Part shown: positions 22,134-36,456 of the stretch, piece by piece
Position numbering within the stretch: the first letter of the stretch is position 1
Layout: each line of letters starts with the position of its first letter
NCBI GenBank assembly: GCA_034336665.1
Contig: CM067592.1
Location: 28,617,819 to 28,681,818 of the forward strand
Source of the DNA: Luscinia megarhynchos
Lineage: Eukaryota; Chordata; Aves; Passeriformes; Turdidae
Reading direction: 5' to 3'
DNA: 64,000 nucleotides
Notes under the pieces: generated by a model
Databases searched by the model: none
What the model saw: only the letters and a program-made list of their open reading frames with translations
Told to the model about the DNA's origin: nothing
Program-made: the position numbers and the translations under genes

Positions 22134-24680
22134 ATATTACAGCAAATTCCACATGTAAAGGTACCCTTTACAGTACAATTCAAAAGTTCTGCAGGAACAT
22201 CTGAAAAATGTTTGCTACATAAACTACTCATGCATGCACTTCATTTAATAGCAATCATACTTAAAATTTCTTTGATACCACAAAATCACTGCAACAAATT
22301 ATTTTGTCTTCTTGCCTAGCTATACAGCATGCAATTTTATTTCCTTTCATAGAATAATTATCTTACACATAAATATACTTTGTTTTCCACACCTTTCTGC
22401 TGAGACTACATGAAGTATGATGCTCTCTGCCACACCCTGCACATAAATTTGGATCAATTTAGCTGTTGCTAGTTTCAAGAACAACAGGTGCTGCAGAGGT
22501 ACTTAACAGAAATTGGCAGACTGAGGCTAGTTTTGCAGTGTGAAGCAGCTTAAGTACTTTAATATACTTTTCCTCTGTGGGTAGCTGTATTCATGGAAGA
22601 ATGGGAGGATATGAAGAGATTTCAATCAAACTGAAGCAGTCTACTTTTATAGAAAAGAAACCGAATAAATTATTGATTTTATAAATGTCTTTCTACTCTT
22701 TGGAGTGCCACTTCGTGTATCTGGCATAAAAAATTATTTTGCTTGTGATTCATGAATGTAGATACTATCTTAAATATTAGCATTTCAGTAAATAAATGGT
22801 CTAAATACCACTTGTAAAAAATTCTTTCTTTTCAGCATTCGCATTAAGGAATTAGTTCAGCAACAATCTTTCTGATTTTAGGTCTCTAGAAGTGCAAAAT
22901 TGCCATCTGGCTCGCAATTAAGTTTTAGTGGAAACTTGCTCTGCCAGTTCAGATTTTCTATGAAAGGAGCTGAAAGCAGCACTTGCACTCAAATGTTATA
23001 CTAACTGTGTAGAGTAGCATGTTCTGTAGATCATATAAACTTAATGTTCTCTGTTCTGAACACTCTTATCAACTGTTCATCAAAATGTGGTTCTGCCATT
23101 TGTTTCATATCATGTTTGGGATTGCACAGGTCACATACTAATACTGAAGAAATCACAGTCCTGCAGAGAATGACAAATTTAACAAAATGAAAGTAGGAAT
23201 CTCGTGTGAATGTGATCAACATGACTTGTCCTTTTCTCAACTTTATCTTTCCTTTGTAATTCGCACAAAATTGTGGATAACCATTTATCTGCGGATTTGT
23301 TTGCAAATAATTTTCTCCCTCCTTTTTTTTCTTATGCCAGACATCTAAATGCATTCTTGCTTTCCAAATACAAGAGGCATCTTTATCCCTCTTCGTTGTG
23401 ACTTTATTGTCTCATAGAGCGGTACAAGGGTGAAGAAGTAAAATATGGAACTAAAAATATGCTGAGAATCAAGCTGCACCAGTCATTACAGGCATAAGAA
23501 AATCATAAAAACATGGGTAGCAAAAGTGTCTTTTTCATTTAGCACAATACCTGTATTTTCAGAGGAAATCTCTTGTCTGGTAGTTTCTCCTGTAAGAATA
23601 CATCTCTAACACAACTTGCTGATCAATGAGTAGGGATCAAGAAGTTAAAAAACTTGGGAAATAAGCATGGGTCACACTTCATCATATTGCAGCAATTAAA
23701 ACTTTTGAGGACAATATATGAGTTCAATGATTCTGTCCGTCTTTATGTCAAGTCACTAGATGAGACCTATGAAAGATATTTAGAGAAGAAACTGAAACTC
23801 TGACTTAAGATGATGAAACATGATGGTTCTCTTTTTATTTTATTCTGAACCCCGGGAGTTTTGAATCAGTTGATGCGTTTTTTTGCTCAAGAGTCTTTTT
23901 GTGCAGAAGCATTGTTTCCACAAAAGAGCTCTTCCACTTGACATTACAGCTGTATTTGGAACCTGGAGCTTCTCTTTTAAGAGCATTTTGAAAAAAGGGT
24001 CCTATAGCACAGTCAAATTATCTAATAATTGGGCTGTTATGTAAAAGTGACAGTAATTAGTCTCTAACTGAAAGAATATAAAATGTATTTTTATTATTAT
24101 TGCACTTGATAACTGTTTAAACAATCTTGTCATTCTATTGTCATACATTGTAGGTGATATCTTCTTGCTAAGTAATAAAATTTCATAATGGTCTACACTC
24201 ACCAAATGATAAAACTTGGACTGCCAAATATATTGGAAACCTTATTGTACAGTATATGGACTAAGTTTTAATCTTAGTAAGACTTAAATACTGTCTTGGC
24301 ATATTCATCAGTTTGCATAGAAGTCAATCCTAACTGAAGAAATAATTTAATTATGGGATCCTAAATCTGAAGTGTAAACACTGAGGTCAAAGGACTCAAA
24401 TTTCCAGAAGACTGATTGATAACTACTATCAGAGTGTGTACTGTACAAAGTTTTTAATCTTCTAATAAGGATGTTCCCAAGAGAGGCAATTTAAAATTAA
24501 AGTTGTTAACACACAGTCTACATGTAACACATAGTTCAGGGGTAGTGAAGAAGTGGCAAGAACTCCTTCACCAGCTTGGGTGGAATTAAATGTATTAAAA
24601 AAATACCCTGTCAGAGATGTTCAGACATAACCAAATATAAGGCATCTAGAGTAACCAAAGAAAATAGCCCTTGTTAAATT

Positions 24681-24697
24681 AAAAAAAAAAAAAAAAA
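24681..24697. repeat. Poly-A run
   Basis: Seventeen A, isolated; no processed pseudogene body was recognised upstream. Confidence 0.9.
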
Positions 24698-27600
24698 GAA
24701 TGGAAGTTTCTCCTCAGAAATATATCCTGATTTTTATTTTTGCAACAGCTGCACATTCACCCTCTTGAATGACAAATGTGTTATTTAGTCTCAGTGATAC
24801 ACCTGACAATATAGTTATAAGTTATTTTAAAAAACTGAAGTTTGGTTTCATATCCATATTTAAATGACGTAGAAGAGTTATTTCTCCTGCTATCAGCTCA
24901 ACAAAAAATTTCCTTGACTGAGCTATAATCTTTTAATTATCAGTTTAAAAGATTTTTACATTGGGACAATAGCAAGCCAGATAGCATAACTTAATCTGAA
25001 TATTGAGGGTTTATATAATCTTTCTCTTTATACTATTTTTCTTTGAAAAACAGGTATGGATTCACATCTCTGCTACTTCTACTCCTAGGAGAAGCAATGA
25101 TGTAGTGTTTATAAAAACATCACTCTGTTGCTATGGAAACCATCATGAAACCAGGACTCAAGAATGATAGTGACAGAGAAAAATCTCTTGCACATACATA
25201 TTTGTTATCTGTAGAAGCTATTGGCTGGAATATTAGAGGAATTAGATTAATGTCTCTTAAGGATAAATTCCTTTTCTAACAACAATAAAATTAAGCATCA
25301 GGCATCCAAGTTTACAGCTTCTCCCTTCTGAAACGATTTCTAATTTTATAACTAACAATGTCACACTCTACAAACTAACATAGTCTTTTTCCTCTGTGCA
25401 TCTTAATGAATAATAAGGGAATATCAGGCATTTTTAAAATGTATAAAAAGTAGTGTATTACTTACACAGACCTTTTTGCAAATGCACAGCTTACTAAATA
25501 TTCATAGAGAAACAGGACCAACTTCTAATGCTGTTAAACAGTTATTTCCTTATTTTGACTGTTGTAGTTTTACTTTTTCTAGGACTCGGAATACTCATCC
25601 ACAGTACTTATCAAATTGATTGATACACACATGGGAGGAATGCAGTATTTTTTCCTACCTGCTAAACTGGAATTGATTTTTTTGTTCTTTATTACTATAG
25701 AAAGTAATTGTATTTTTTTTTACATGTTAAATCACTTCCCTATTTTTTGCATGATGTAGCTTTTTGCACAGGGGGATGTTGTAAATTTATTTGCACTCTT
25801 ATTTAATTTCATAGAAGCCAATTGGCTCAAATCCAAGAAAGCATCCTAATCTGAGTAGTAAAAGTTGCTGATCTGAACAATAAATGTAGTGTTGTTTATA
25901 ATGCCTGACAAAACATTTTGCAAAGAAAAATTTAAGCACAGTACTTTCAGTAAAAAGGATGGATGATTCTCTTTCAGATAACATGGCTCATATATAAAGG
26001 GGGAAAGGAATTGCGGTGTCATCTCTAAGCTGTTGATGTTACTGAGAAAAATACAGCTTTTTGAGTTGTTCTTATTTTATAAAAATCAGGACACTCTGGA
26101 GTGTTGGCAAGGAAATATGAGGTAACAAGAATGGAGTGAATATGCTTTTCATCACCTGAAAATCTTTAATTGTAATTGCTGTATATAATAGTGTAATTAG
26201 TTGCCTAAGTGACAGGATAGGCTCGAATCTTTCCAACTATTTTGTAAAACTACCATTTAGCTCACAGAAATCCTTCTTTAGACTACATGAGTGACAGTAA
26301 AAGATTGAAGGTTTTTTAATCCTGAAGTGTCTAAAGTAAAGAAAGGACTTTACCTCACAGTATCTCTAGAAAAGCCTCATGAAGACACAATGAATTATAT
26401 AAAGGTATTTGCTTACCAAAATAATTTAAAAATGTTGTGAGAAACATTAATTTGAATCAAGAAAAGCAACACAAATAAAGGAGTATGTAAGTATATTTGC
26501 AGAAAGCAGCAGTGAAGAGGTGTTTGGAAATTTATCACTTAGGAGTGGTCAATACTGGTTAATCTTGACTGCCATGAGTATGTGTTCAGAAATATGATTA
26601 ACATTTAAAAAAATAACAAATGAACCTCTGAAAACAATTTAAAAACTTGAGGGAAGGGAGTCAAATTTCTGCATTTTTTGAACACTGTTTAACATAAAAA
26701 GCTATGCATTTTAAAGCTGTAGAAAAAATGTTTAAGTAGGACATTTCCTTAATCCTAGTTTACTGCAATTCTAAATCAAAGTCAGAATTTTAATTTCTTA
26801 GTTAGAGTTTGGCTAGTAGATTTATTTCTGTGTTGTCACACTTTCTACTCAGTACCAAATGACTCTGAGATAATTTTCACTTCATATTATAGGTTATAGC
26901 AGAGGTTAAAAAAAAACCATCCTCACAAACAAATAAAGTGTGCAACTTCCAAGTTCTAAATTCAGAATGTAGCTTCTTCTGGCCTTTTCTCTTTGTACAA
27001 GCAGAAAGTCAGTATCAGTCTCCACATATTTTGGCAGGTACTCATGGAAAGAACAGTTCTGGAAACAAAGCCTCTCAACAATTGATAGCCCAAAAGTCTT
27101 AGTAAACCATTTTCGTTTATTTCATAATTTCCTATTTCACACATGCACATGACTTCAAATTTTCTACTATCTCCCAATCAGATTAGAAGTTAAGAAATAA
27201 GCATTCCTAATATTACTCTTTTTAAAAATAAATATTTTAAGCTATCACATTTTCTTTTATTTTTAATCAGAAAATTATGTCTGATTATCATGTGCTTCCA
27301 TATTTAAAAACTAAGTTATCTTCTTTTATATGCTGCTAGAAGGGTTAACCTCTAGAAGGTTGGGTCGAAAGTCATTAACAGACATATTTGTGCCATGAAA
27401 AAATTATTTTAAAAGGTTTCCTTTCACAGAGTTTTTTTCTCCTCTTGATAATATAGACTCAGTTTTAAATATTTATTTTAAGCTGCTATTTTGGCTATTG
27501 AATATCATTAAGGATAATTGTACCTTATTTCTCTCTCTCGGGAAGATTTACTGTAATATTTTGAAACCTTTCACCTCACTTGTTACCTGCTAATTGTTTC

Positions 27601-28697
27601 ATTGTTTTATAATGGTATATGAGAAAGGATTAAGTTTAAATCTCTTTTAAATATTCTATTTCAATACTCCTTCCTGAAAACATGACAAAGAATTTTAAAG
27701 GTTCTTAAGCGGATTAGGCAATTCTTATGTCAAAGGTTTTTGATGCAAAAAGGAGGTACCATTAGATGACTACTATTATTATTTAAATATAAAGGCTGAA
27801 TGTAAGCCTCAATTTCCAATAAATAGATGAAAGTTAGTCTTTGATATAACTATTTCAGAATCTGGTAATTACATAGCCTTTTTACTTACAGTATAGGGAT
27901 ACAGTATAAGGATATTCCTCTCCATCTTCCAAAAATACAGGCCCTTAAATTGCAAAAAACATAGCAGTTTTGCCAGTTGATTAATCTATTTTGTAAAAAT
28001 AAAAATAAAAATATTCAGACTGTCACTTTGCAAATAAAAAGCCAAAATTGACTTTTACCTACTTTCTCTCCATGAACAATTCTTCGTTTTTCTTCTTTTC
28101 AAAGATATTTTCTTCGGGCATAAGATAAACTGAGAGAAGTTTATCATTGGTATCAGCTAAAATTCTCTTGAAAAATTACCACATAATGCATTTCAGGAAA
28201 TTCTATTGACATAAACGGAATTACTGTAGCTAGTTTTGTATAAAACTGGAAGATACAAAGTTGCTTTTCTGAAATCTGCTCTAGAAAAATCTAATTTGAA
28301 TCAGTTAATAGTACTTTGCATATGAAGTGCAATTGCAGATATTTTACACTATTTGTGCATTACATTCTTACTTAAGAAATAGTACTTAAAGAAAAATACT
28401 GCTGACCAGTAGCTGACAAAGGTAACATTGGGAATAAGAAAACAGGAGGCTGAACTGAAAGGCTGAGGTAATACTTGTAACAACACTTCTGTGTATAATT
28501 TGTAAAACTTTTAAAACCCTGTTTACCTAATTTGGGAATCTCTCAACGGCCTCTTTCAATACAAGTAAAAATCTTAGAAGAAGTTGTTCAAAAATGAACA
28601 GAAGAAAAATCTATGAATGTGAATAAAACTTTGGAGACAAATACCTTATTATTATTTTTGCAATAGTCTGGTATTTGTCTTTCACCAAGTTTTCTCC

Positions 28698-28719
28698 AAA
28701 AAAAAAAAAAAAAAAAAAA
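28698..28719. repeat. Poly-A run followed by A-rich sequence
   Basis: Twenty-two A, then aaaaagaaaac words. On the minus strand it gives a phenylalanine run in a spurious 64-codon frame. Confidence 0.9.
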
Positions 28720-28914
28720 GAAAAAGAAAACAAAAAACCACATTGTGTTGAAGCTCAGGTTTATTTTCCAATAACAGCACACTAATCTTGTGTCGACATG
28801 AGTTACAACTATAGCTCACTGTCCAGTTATTTCAGATTCAGCTGAAATGTCAAGGTAACTTGAATGACTATGTACTAGAATATGAAACTAGCTAGTTCCT
28901 CCTTTGTTCCTGAT

Positions 28915-30365
28915 GCAGTCACTCCCCCATAGAAGGCCATTAGTTTGATTAAATAGGACTTGCCCTTGGTGTAGCATTACTGGCTGTTTCAAATCAATTC
29001 ACTGTCTTTCATATACCTTAGCTTCTAGGAGGACCTGTTCCGTGATATTCCCAGATGGATAGGTGGGGCTGTCAGGTCAGCATTTCCCAGGGTCCTCCTT
29101 TCTTCACATTTTAAAAGCAGACACTATGTTTTCCTTTCTCCAGTCACTGTGGATTTCACATGACTGCCAGGACTTTTTAAATGTCATGGAGAGTGGTTTG
29201 GCAACTACTTCAGTAGTTTCCCTCAGGACTGCAGACCAGGAGAGGAGTGATGAGAAATGGGGATTTGCAAATCCCATGCCAAGAGCTCACCTAAAGCACT
29301 GACTGTGCCCACTTACAAACAAAAAGGGATCCAAGCCTAAACCAAGACAAGCAAAAAAGGCCAGGCTGCGTGGTGCTTTGAGCAACCTAGTCTAGTGAAT
29401 GAATGATTTTATGATTCTGTGATGCACTTTCTCAGGTCCCATAGACTAGCATACATTCAAGCTCCTCAGATTGTCATGAACCTTATCTTCCCCCAGGTCC
29501 TGCCTTGAGGTTAATCTATTCAAGGGATTAAAAAAGAAAATTGACAGTGAAGACTAAGGCAAGAAGGTTGTTGAGTAGCTCAGCGTTCTCCTTATTTGTT
29601 ACCCAAGCTGATATACCTGTAGAAGTGCTTCTTGCTAATTCCTACATCCCTTGCCAAGTTCAGCTCCAGTTATGCCTTGGCCTTTCTGACTCCATCCCTA
29701 CATAACAGGGTAATGTCTCTATGCTCTCCCCAGGATACTTGTCCCTCCTTCCACTTTATATTCTTTGCATTTCCTTCTTTCTTTTTAGTTTGATTAGCAG
29801 GTCTCAACTCAGCTATGCCAGTCTCTCTCATTCTTCCTTTCCTAATTTCTTACACATACGGATTGAGAGCTCTTGAGCTCTATGGAAAATGTTCTAAAGA
29901 CCGGCCACCACTGTTCTTGCTTTTTTTTGCTCCTGAGGAGAGTTTCCAAGAGGGTTCTCTGGACTAACTCTTTGAGCACCTTGAAGTTTGCTTTCCTAAA
30001 ATTCAGGGACTTCTCTTTGCTTATTGCCTGGCCCATTTCCCATAGGACTGCAGGTTATTTATTCCCTGTGATAGGGCTGTCTGTAAGTCGGATCAAGATG
30101 TTTTACTCCATGCACTCCAGGAGTCGCCTGGACCACCTGGATCTCTCTGTGGTGCTTTTCCAGCAAGTATTGGGATGGTTGAAGTCCCCCAGCAGGACAA
30201 GAGCCTGATGGAGTGATGCCTCCTGTAGGTGGAGCAGGAAGGCTTAGTCAATAGGCTTCCCTTGATCAGGAGACCTGCACTGAACACCAGCCACAAAGAC
30301 CCCTTTGCTGCCTCGATCTCTGATTCTTAACCATAAATCTCTCATGAGCATCCTGTGTTAGGTCA
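28915..30365 (-). mobile_element. CR1 LINE remnant, minus strand (ORF2 endonuclease to N-terminal RT), split by a nested insertion
   Basis: Read in reverse, this stretch follows the first half of CR1 ORF2. The RT N-terminal segment lies at 28915-29238 (landmarks tagaaggccattagtttg, ggacttgcccttggtg, aggaggacctgttccgtga, gactgccaggactttttaa). The endonuclease-RT linker lies at about 29425-29600. The endonuclease domain lies at 29600-30365 (landmarks gggatggttgaagtccccca at about 30172, atgcactccaggagtcgcct at about 30109). A second CR1 tail in the opposite orientation interrupts it at about 29240-29425. Many stops and indels are present, so the remnant is old and inactive. The plus-strand 111-codon frame over it is a shadow. 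Confidence 0.9.
29240..29425 (+). mobile_element. Nested CR1 3' end, plus strand, inserted in the older minus-strand CR1
   Basis: From about 29360 the plus strand reads gccaggctgcgtggtgcttt, then gagcaacctagtctagtgaa, and ends gattttatgattctgtgatg. This is the CR1 3' UTR end with its octamer-type tail. The flanking sequence on both sides continues the minus-strand CR1 without this segment. The left border (about 29240) is approximate. Confidence 0.75.
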
Positions 30366-33300
30366 TTTTTTGTATTGTTTTGACAAAAAACCAAAACAAA
30401 AATAAACAACAAAAAACCTATAAAAATAATTTAGAAAATGCCATATCAAAGTAATTTTAGCAAATTCTACCTGAAAATACAAATTGAATTAACCCTTTCC
30501 TGTAATAGAAACATCCTTGATAGAATAGGTGAGGTTGGTGGTCATGTCTGGAAGTTGTCTAGCTTCAATCATGATGAAGCAGAACCAGCTACAGCAAGTA
30601 GCTGTGCCCACACAGTATTTTTTTTTTTGCCTGCAAGCAAAAAGCCTCAATAATCTTTCTAAAAATTTTTTCATTGTCAAAGGGCCATACCTCCTAAAAA
30701 AGGAGGGTGGACAATCCCTTACAGATGAAAGAAAACCCAAACAACCTGTAATTTTTCTTACAAATTATCATTATTGTCAGTAATTATTATTCCTGTCCTT
30801 GAACCAAAGCCAAAGTCTTATTCTCCTATAACTAGCTTTCTCATATAATCGGGTTGTATCTGAATCATCAACTGTTCTGGGCAGAAATAGGGTAGGCAAA
30901 GGAACCAGAAGTGTGCATTGGATTATATTGCTTATGCATATTACTGAAGGGAACAAAGAAATTTACAATACAGATGTTTGTTCCAACTTCCTTAGTTCTT
31001 CCAATGGTCATTGGAGGACCATGCTGTGTTTGAATATGCAGGATTTAGACAAGGAATTCAAGACATTTCTCTTCAATTTGCCTTTCAATGTTCTCTTCAC
31101 ATTTCTAAACATGGACCAGCTAGCCCACATCCAACTGTCACTTTTCATCTTATGTCACATCTTCCCAAATCTACTAAGGTATCTTAGGTATCCCAAGATG
31201 TCCAAAATTAAACCAAATATTTATGAGTGAGCAAATGAATTCAAACCTATTCCATATTATAATTATTTTATGATTCAAGCAAAACTCTAAGCCAGATCTA
31301 GAGAGATATGGACAGTAATGAATTTTGAAAGACCAAAGCAGCAGCTTTGTAGATTTCTGTAGCATTATGCCTCCCTGGCATGGTAGTGTGAGCTACCTCT
31401 GGTAGGTAGAGATATTCTCTGGGTGGACTTGAAGAATATGAGATGAGAAAGCAAACTGCAGATCTCCTGCTACAGAAAGGTAATGTTTTAAAATATAATT
31501 TTCTGTTTTCATTTTAAACCTTGGTGTCAGGTTTCAGAATTTTGAATACTGTTTATTATGCAACAAGAAAAGTTTGATCAACATAAGATGTAAGACTCTC
31601 TTATGGCTTACAAAAGAATAAGTGCATGTATGGTCATTGGTTGATTAGGCACATAGCTGGTCAGCTAAGGTGATGATGAGAAGCTGTTTGGGAAGATTAA
31701 CTATGGAAAATATCTGGACAAAAGCACCTTCCTGCAACCTGGAATTCAGGTTTGAATGGGTCTATTTAGGATTTACCTTAGGGTTACAAGACTGAATCCT
31801 GGTTTTTTTTTTCCTGTCATAGAAATCTTGTGATTAAAATTCTGAAAGTCACTATCATCCCAATAACATATTCAATGGCAACTGTTTGTGAGGTATGAGC
31901 TTTTCTCATAATTAATGTAGGAAGGCAAGTTTGATAACTCACTTTCAAATTCTGTGTTAGGTTTCTGAAGACTGGAACTAATAATGTGGGTTATTTATTC
32001 TGATCTGTCCCATGGTGCTAAAAAACTTTCTAAGTAACTTGTTTGTTATCAGCAGGATAATTCTGTATTTCCTCAAGATTCGTATAACAGCACTGTCAAA
32101 ACCCAAACAAAACCATGTCACTACTCTTGGTCTTACACTATCAATATTGAGGCCAGATTTGAAAACTGCTTACTTTTATCAAAAATATATAGCAAATTAC
32201 ATGTAAGTCTTTATTTTCTTCATGAAAAAGGAAATAATAAAATCAGAACACTTATTGAATTACTATCTCAACTACAATCAATTAAATTTTATGAGGAACT
32301 AATCCTGCACATCTGTCTTTGTTACATTTTATAATCACAGTTGAGATTTCACATTGCCATAGAATATTTATACATTTTCAAGCTTGCAGTGAAGTAGGAT
32401 GCTTATTACTACTGATTATTCATTTTCTCCCATGTTAAAATTATGAAAGGATAAAAAGATTAGATAAAAATTATATTTGAAACTGTTTTGGATTTGACTG
32501 AAGGAAGGATTGATATCTACATCTAGATGCTATGGCTGCTGCTACATTTATGAAGAATAAAAACATATAACTAGAGAGTGGTAATGGTTCAGTCATTGAG
32601 ATGATGACCCTAAGCACCTATGTAAAAGATGCTGTCTATTGTTACTGTAGTTTTTCTTATTGCACTAGCTAATGGTGTAAGTTAAACAGGGGGAAAGAGC
32701 AGAATAAACCATTTCTTTTATGAAGTCTTGATTAAGGAAAATGCAATTCCTCAGAAAACAAAACATTCTTTCAGAAAAAGGCTCAAGTACTTTCAAAGAC
32801 TCCAATACTGGCTGAGTGAGTTTTAAGTCTATATTTTTCTTTGGATTATACACCTTTCAGCTTCCCCAAAAAGCTCCTGATTTACAAGAGCAGTTACCAC
32901 ACAAGCCCTGCTGATACTTTTTTCTTAAATTCTTCCAGATGCCATGGTAATATGGTTTATATACTTCCTTCCACAAAAACCAAAACACAATAAATTTAAT
33001 TCTGGATGCATTTTTGCTGATATATAACTTGAGGTAATCTTCCTGTTTCTTCCTTTCATGATCAGTACAAACACGAATGCAGTTGTATGATTGTTCTGTG
33101 GTTTCAAAGTCAGAAGTATTACATTCTCTGTTCTTGTCCTTTCTTTTAGAGCCTTCTACCATTTTAAATTATGTTTTCCCCTTTTTTTTGGTTATTTGTT
33201 TGCTTATTAATTATTCTTTATTTCCTCTTTGTTACACTTTTTTTCAATCAAGGTTCCTTCTGTCTTCAGCCCAAAAGGCTGACCTGTTCCATACTCTTCC

Positions 33301-33454
33301 TCCTTTCAGATATTGCAAACTGGTCAGGTGGAAGAGGACATTTGGATTTATTTTCTGTTTTCCACTTGATCATGTTTCTTGCTAAACAATTCCAGTTTTC
33401 TGAATCAATGCCAGCCATACCATTTCCTGTGAGGTTACTGAACCTCTATTTCAT
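30366..33454. other. AT-rich unique stretch
   Basis: No gene or transposon recognised. An A-rich low-complexity run lies at about 30385-30425. Overlapping frames of up to 105 codons on both strands (for example 30913-31230 and 32857-33162) show no family signature. Confidence 0.5.
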
Positions 33455-33809
33455 TGTATCATCTTAAATAAGTGAAGCAGCTAATAGTTGCTAAAAATGT
33501 TATTTATTACAAAGCACATCTTATTGCAAAGCACATCAGTCTCAAAAGGCAAGCAGAAAAGTAATGGCAAAAACAATAGCAAGAAACAAGTGTCAAGAAG
33601 CACCAACTCTCCTCAATACATACTCTTATATAGGATTTTCCCATCAAGTTAAGATGCAAATTCAGACCACCACCCTTTAACCTATTAGAATTCTAGTTTT
33701 GTAGCATGCTAGATTACGTATAAACTATGCAAACAACCTATCTTGTTCTATCTGACAAATGTAAGCAATATTCTTACTATAGCTCTATTATGTCTAAGTC
33801 CTGTCTACA
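33455..33809 (-). mobile_element. Possible ERV LTR, minus strand
   Basis: On the minus strand a TG...CA-bounded segment of about 355 bp has a TATATAAG-type box (33626-33633) and an AATAAA signal (33503-33508) about 120 bp downstream, the spacing expected within an LTR. It also has a local duplication of gatgtgctttg just before the signal (plus-strand positions about 33509-33540). No matching target-site duplication was found at the proposed ends and no retroviral gene was recognised beside it. A chance combination in AT-rich DNA remains possible. Confidence 0.35.
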
Positions 33810-34033
33810 ACTGTGGGCCTGGAGCCTCTTGCTGAAAACATCAGCATGTTTTTCAACCTTCACTAAACTCGCACTGCAACTTTGGCATTTGAAACCTTTC
33901 ACTTACTAATAAAATTAGAGCTCACCCTAAAACTTAATAATTTACTTCTACCTAAGCATCTACTTTATGTGTGAGTGGTTTAATATACTTCAATGCATCC
34001 ACAGGCTTTAATTCAATCCCTGCACTCTGATTT

Positions 34034-34082
34034 CTCCTTCTCCTCCTCCTCCTCCTCCTCCTCTTCCTCCTGCTCCTCCTCC
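34034..34082. repeat. (TCC)n trinucleotide microsatellite
   Basis: Imperfect TCC/TCT trinucleotides, pyrimidine-only on the plus strand. Confidence 0.9.
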
Positions 34083-36456
34083 AATTTTTTCTCCATTTCT
34101 TTTTGTTGTTTCCTTGCACATAGCTAGTATCTTCGGACTAAAGAATGTCTTCAGCCCCATTTATTTTTCCACCTACCATCTTTTGTTTCCTTTTTTCTCT
34201 AGTCTCTGTCAACCTGTGAATCCCTCAAAGGATCTCTCATAGTCTCTTTAAACTGTTCTGCACCCAAATCTGGGAGACAGGATGACACTCTTGTCTCATC
34301 TAATACCATCAGAATAGTCAAGCAAATCCTTTTTTCCTTTTCTTCTGCGATTATTTTCTCAATGAACTTCTGTTTCTTAAATTTTTAAAATTTCTTTTCC
34401 TCTGAGAATTTTTATCAGTCTTTCTGTTTACAGCAGTCCCAAAATGCTTTCCAGGCCTGGTTAAGCTCTTTTTTCCCCAGCTGAATTCTAATCTAGATAA
34501 TCTTATCCAAAATTCAATTACTATTTTAGGCAAAGAGCATAATTTCACTTCTATATTTCAGACCTCTCTAATCAGGCCCAAATGAAATCTTCTAGCCCAT
34601 AGAAAATGATTTTCACATCATGTAAACAGAATGTTACATTCAACCACCTAATGCATGCCTAACAGTCACATCTTGATTTCTTGATGTATTCAAGCCCTGC
34701 AATTGCCTCATTTTCTCAGGCATTGCGAATAACATTATTGTGCTTATTGATCCTTATTTGCCATAGTCAAGCCTGTCTGGATTTTAACCCATAAGTTCTC
34801 CTCTCCATTTATACACAAGTACTTTGATCCGGGTTCTCATGATCTCATGTTCTGTACTACTCTTTATCTTGAATGTTTCCAAAGTATCTTCCTTGTTTTT
34901 ATCATACCAAAAATTAACCACTTGCCCTCATTTTCAAGATTCCTAACTTTTGATTATCTCTGTGTAGAATCAAGAGTATTTTTTATGCCTCTAAGTAGCT
35001 CTATTTTATAGCATCACACTATTATATTTTCAAATAAATATCAATGTGTAGTCATTCAGCTGGGGCAATTCTTTGTGAATATCTTCAATGCTATTCCTTT
35101 GTCTGCTTTTAAATTCATCATTAAAACCCTACTTTTCTAACTAAAAATTAGAGAAGTAGACTAGAACTACTCATAGAAATGCTTATGCTCTTGAAGGTCT
35201 GTAGTACCATTTGTTATGGTGACCACTATTGCCTCATTGCTTGCTTTAGTTTTCCAGCATATCTTTATCCATTTGTTGTGTGTTTTGCAATGGCAAATGC
35301 TCTAAAATGCACTTTCCACCTTCTGGCTCTGTGCTTGCACAAGTGTTACTATCATGGCATTTTGAGATAGTGATTTCTTTATGATGATTAATAAATATTT
35401 GGTAAATATTCGCTAAGCAATAACAAGAAAACATAGATTATTAGCAGAGTTAATTGTCATTTACGTGTACACAAGGAGCATGAGAGAACCTTGCACTTAT
35501 TCCAAGAAGTATCTAATGATGTGCAGGGATAGTAAGTGTAGATAAACTGAATCAATTTATATTTACTCCATGTAAAATAAATCAGTTTTTAGTTTCTAAA
35601 GTCATAGAATATGAGAACTTTCCCATATACTTCTTTTTTTTTTTTTTGTAGGAACAAGGCTTCTTAAGTGCTCTTGATAAAGTTTTCTGTTTTTATCAGG
35701 AACTTGTGTGGGATTTAAAAAATATTTTAATAATTCGTAGTTTTAAAAATAGTCCCTTATTACCTGATAATACATATTCAGCTAAAACTTTCATATGCTT
35801 TTTTAATATATGCCCACTCATATGTGTTTTTTTCTCCCTATTAAGAAGTGTCTTATTCAAGTACCCCAGGATTAGAGATGTAACAACTTACGACTTTTAA
35901 GACTAAATATACTGCTATATTGTGGATTTAACTGTGTCATATTATATGTTTGCAAGGAAAATACAATTTTCACTGCTTAAAATTGAAGTCCAAGTTTTGT
36001 TTTTTTTCTTTCTTTTTTGTTAAATTCCTGAATTTGAGCAAGTAATATGAATGCATTCTATTATAATAATTTTCTCTTTTTTTATGGAAATAAGTATTCC
36101 ACTTTATTATATCTAGGATATGTTGTTCAGAGATCTTTTTGATTAAAAAAAAACCCTATCCCTATAAACCAGCATAATTTAACACGTAGGAAAAAAATAC
36201 ATAAAATATATTTTCTTCTTTAATACCAATATATTGTAATTAAGAGGTGCAAATTTTCACTATGAAAAAAATCACTTGCATAACTTTAACTTGTAATAAT
36301 GTTTACTTGTAGAATTTGAAATTAAGATGCTAATTTACTCTGATGCATAGATCTTTAAACACATGACAATAGAAGAATCCACCGTTAGATATAGTGAAAC
36401 ATGAAACAAATTTTACACAGTGTGCGGAGCGCAGATATGGAATTTTATAATCATAT

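Larger units (their letters stand above)
22134..28914. other. AT-rich unique stretch, no gene seen
   Basis: Nearly 7 kb with no recognised transposon or coding signal. The longest frame is 107 codons (23031-23354, minus strand) and has no family signature. Poly-A runs occur at 24681-24697 and 28698-28719, neither linked to a recognisable retroposed body. Confidence 0.5.

Noticed and set aside
24681..28719. Poly-A runs as marks of processed pseudogenes
   Set aside because: No gene-derived body was recognised upstream on either strand.
29873..30208. 111-codon plus-strand frame
   Set aside because: Antisense shadow of the minus-strand CR1 endonuclease region.
34351..34548. Lysine/arginine-rich 65-codon minus-strand frame, considered as a gag-like remnant beside the possible LTR
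   Set aside because: No diagnostic motif (no major homology region, no zinc knuckle); similarity could not be supported.
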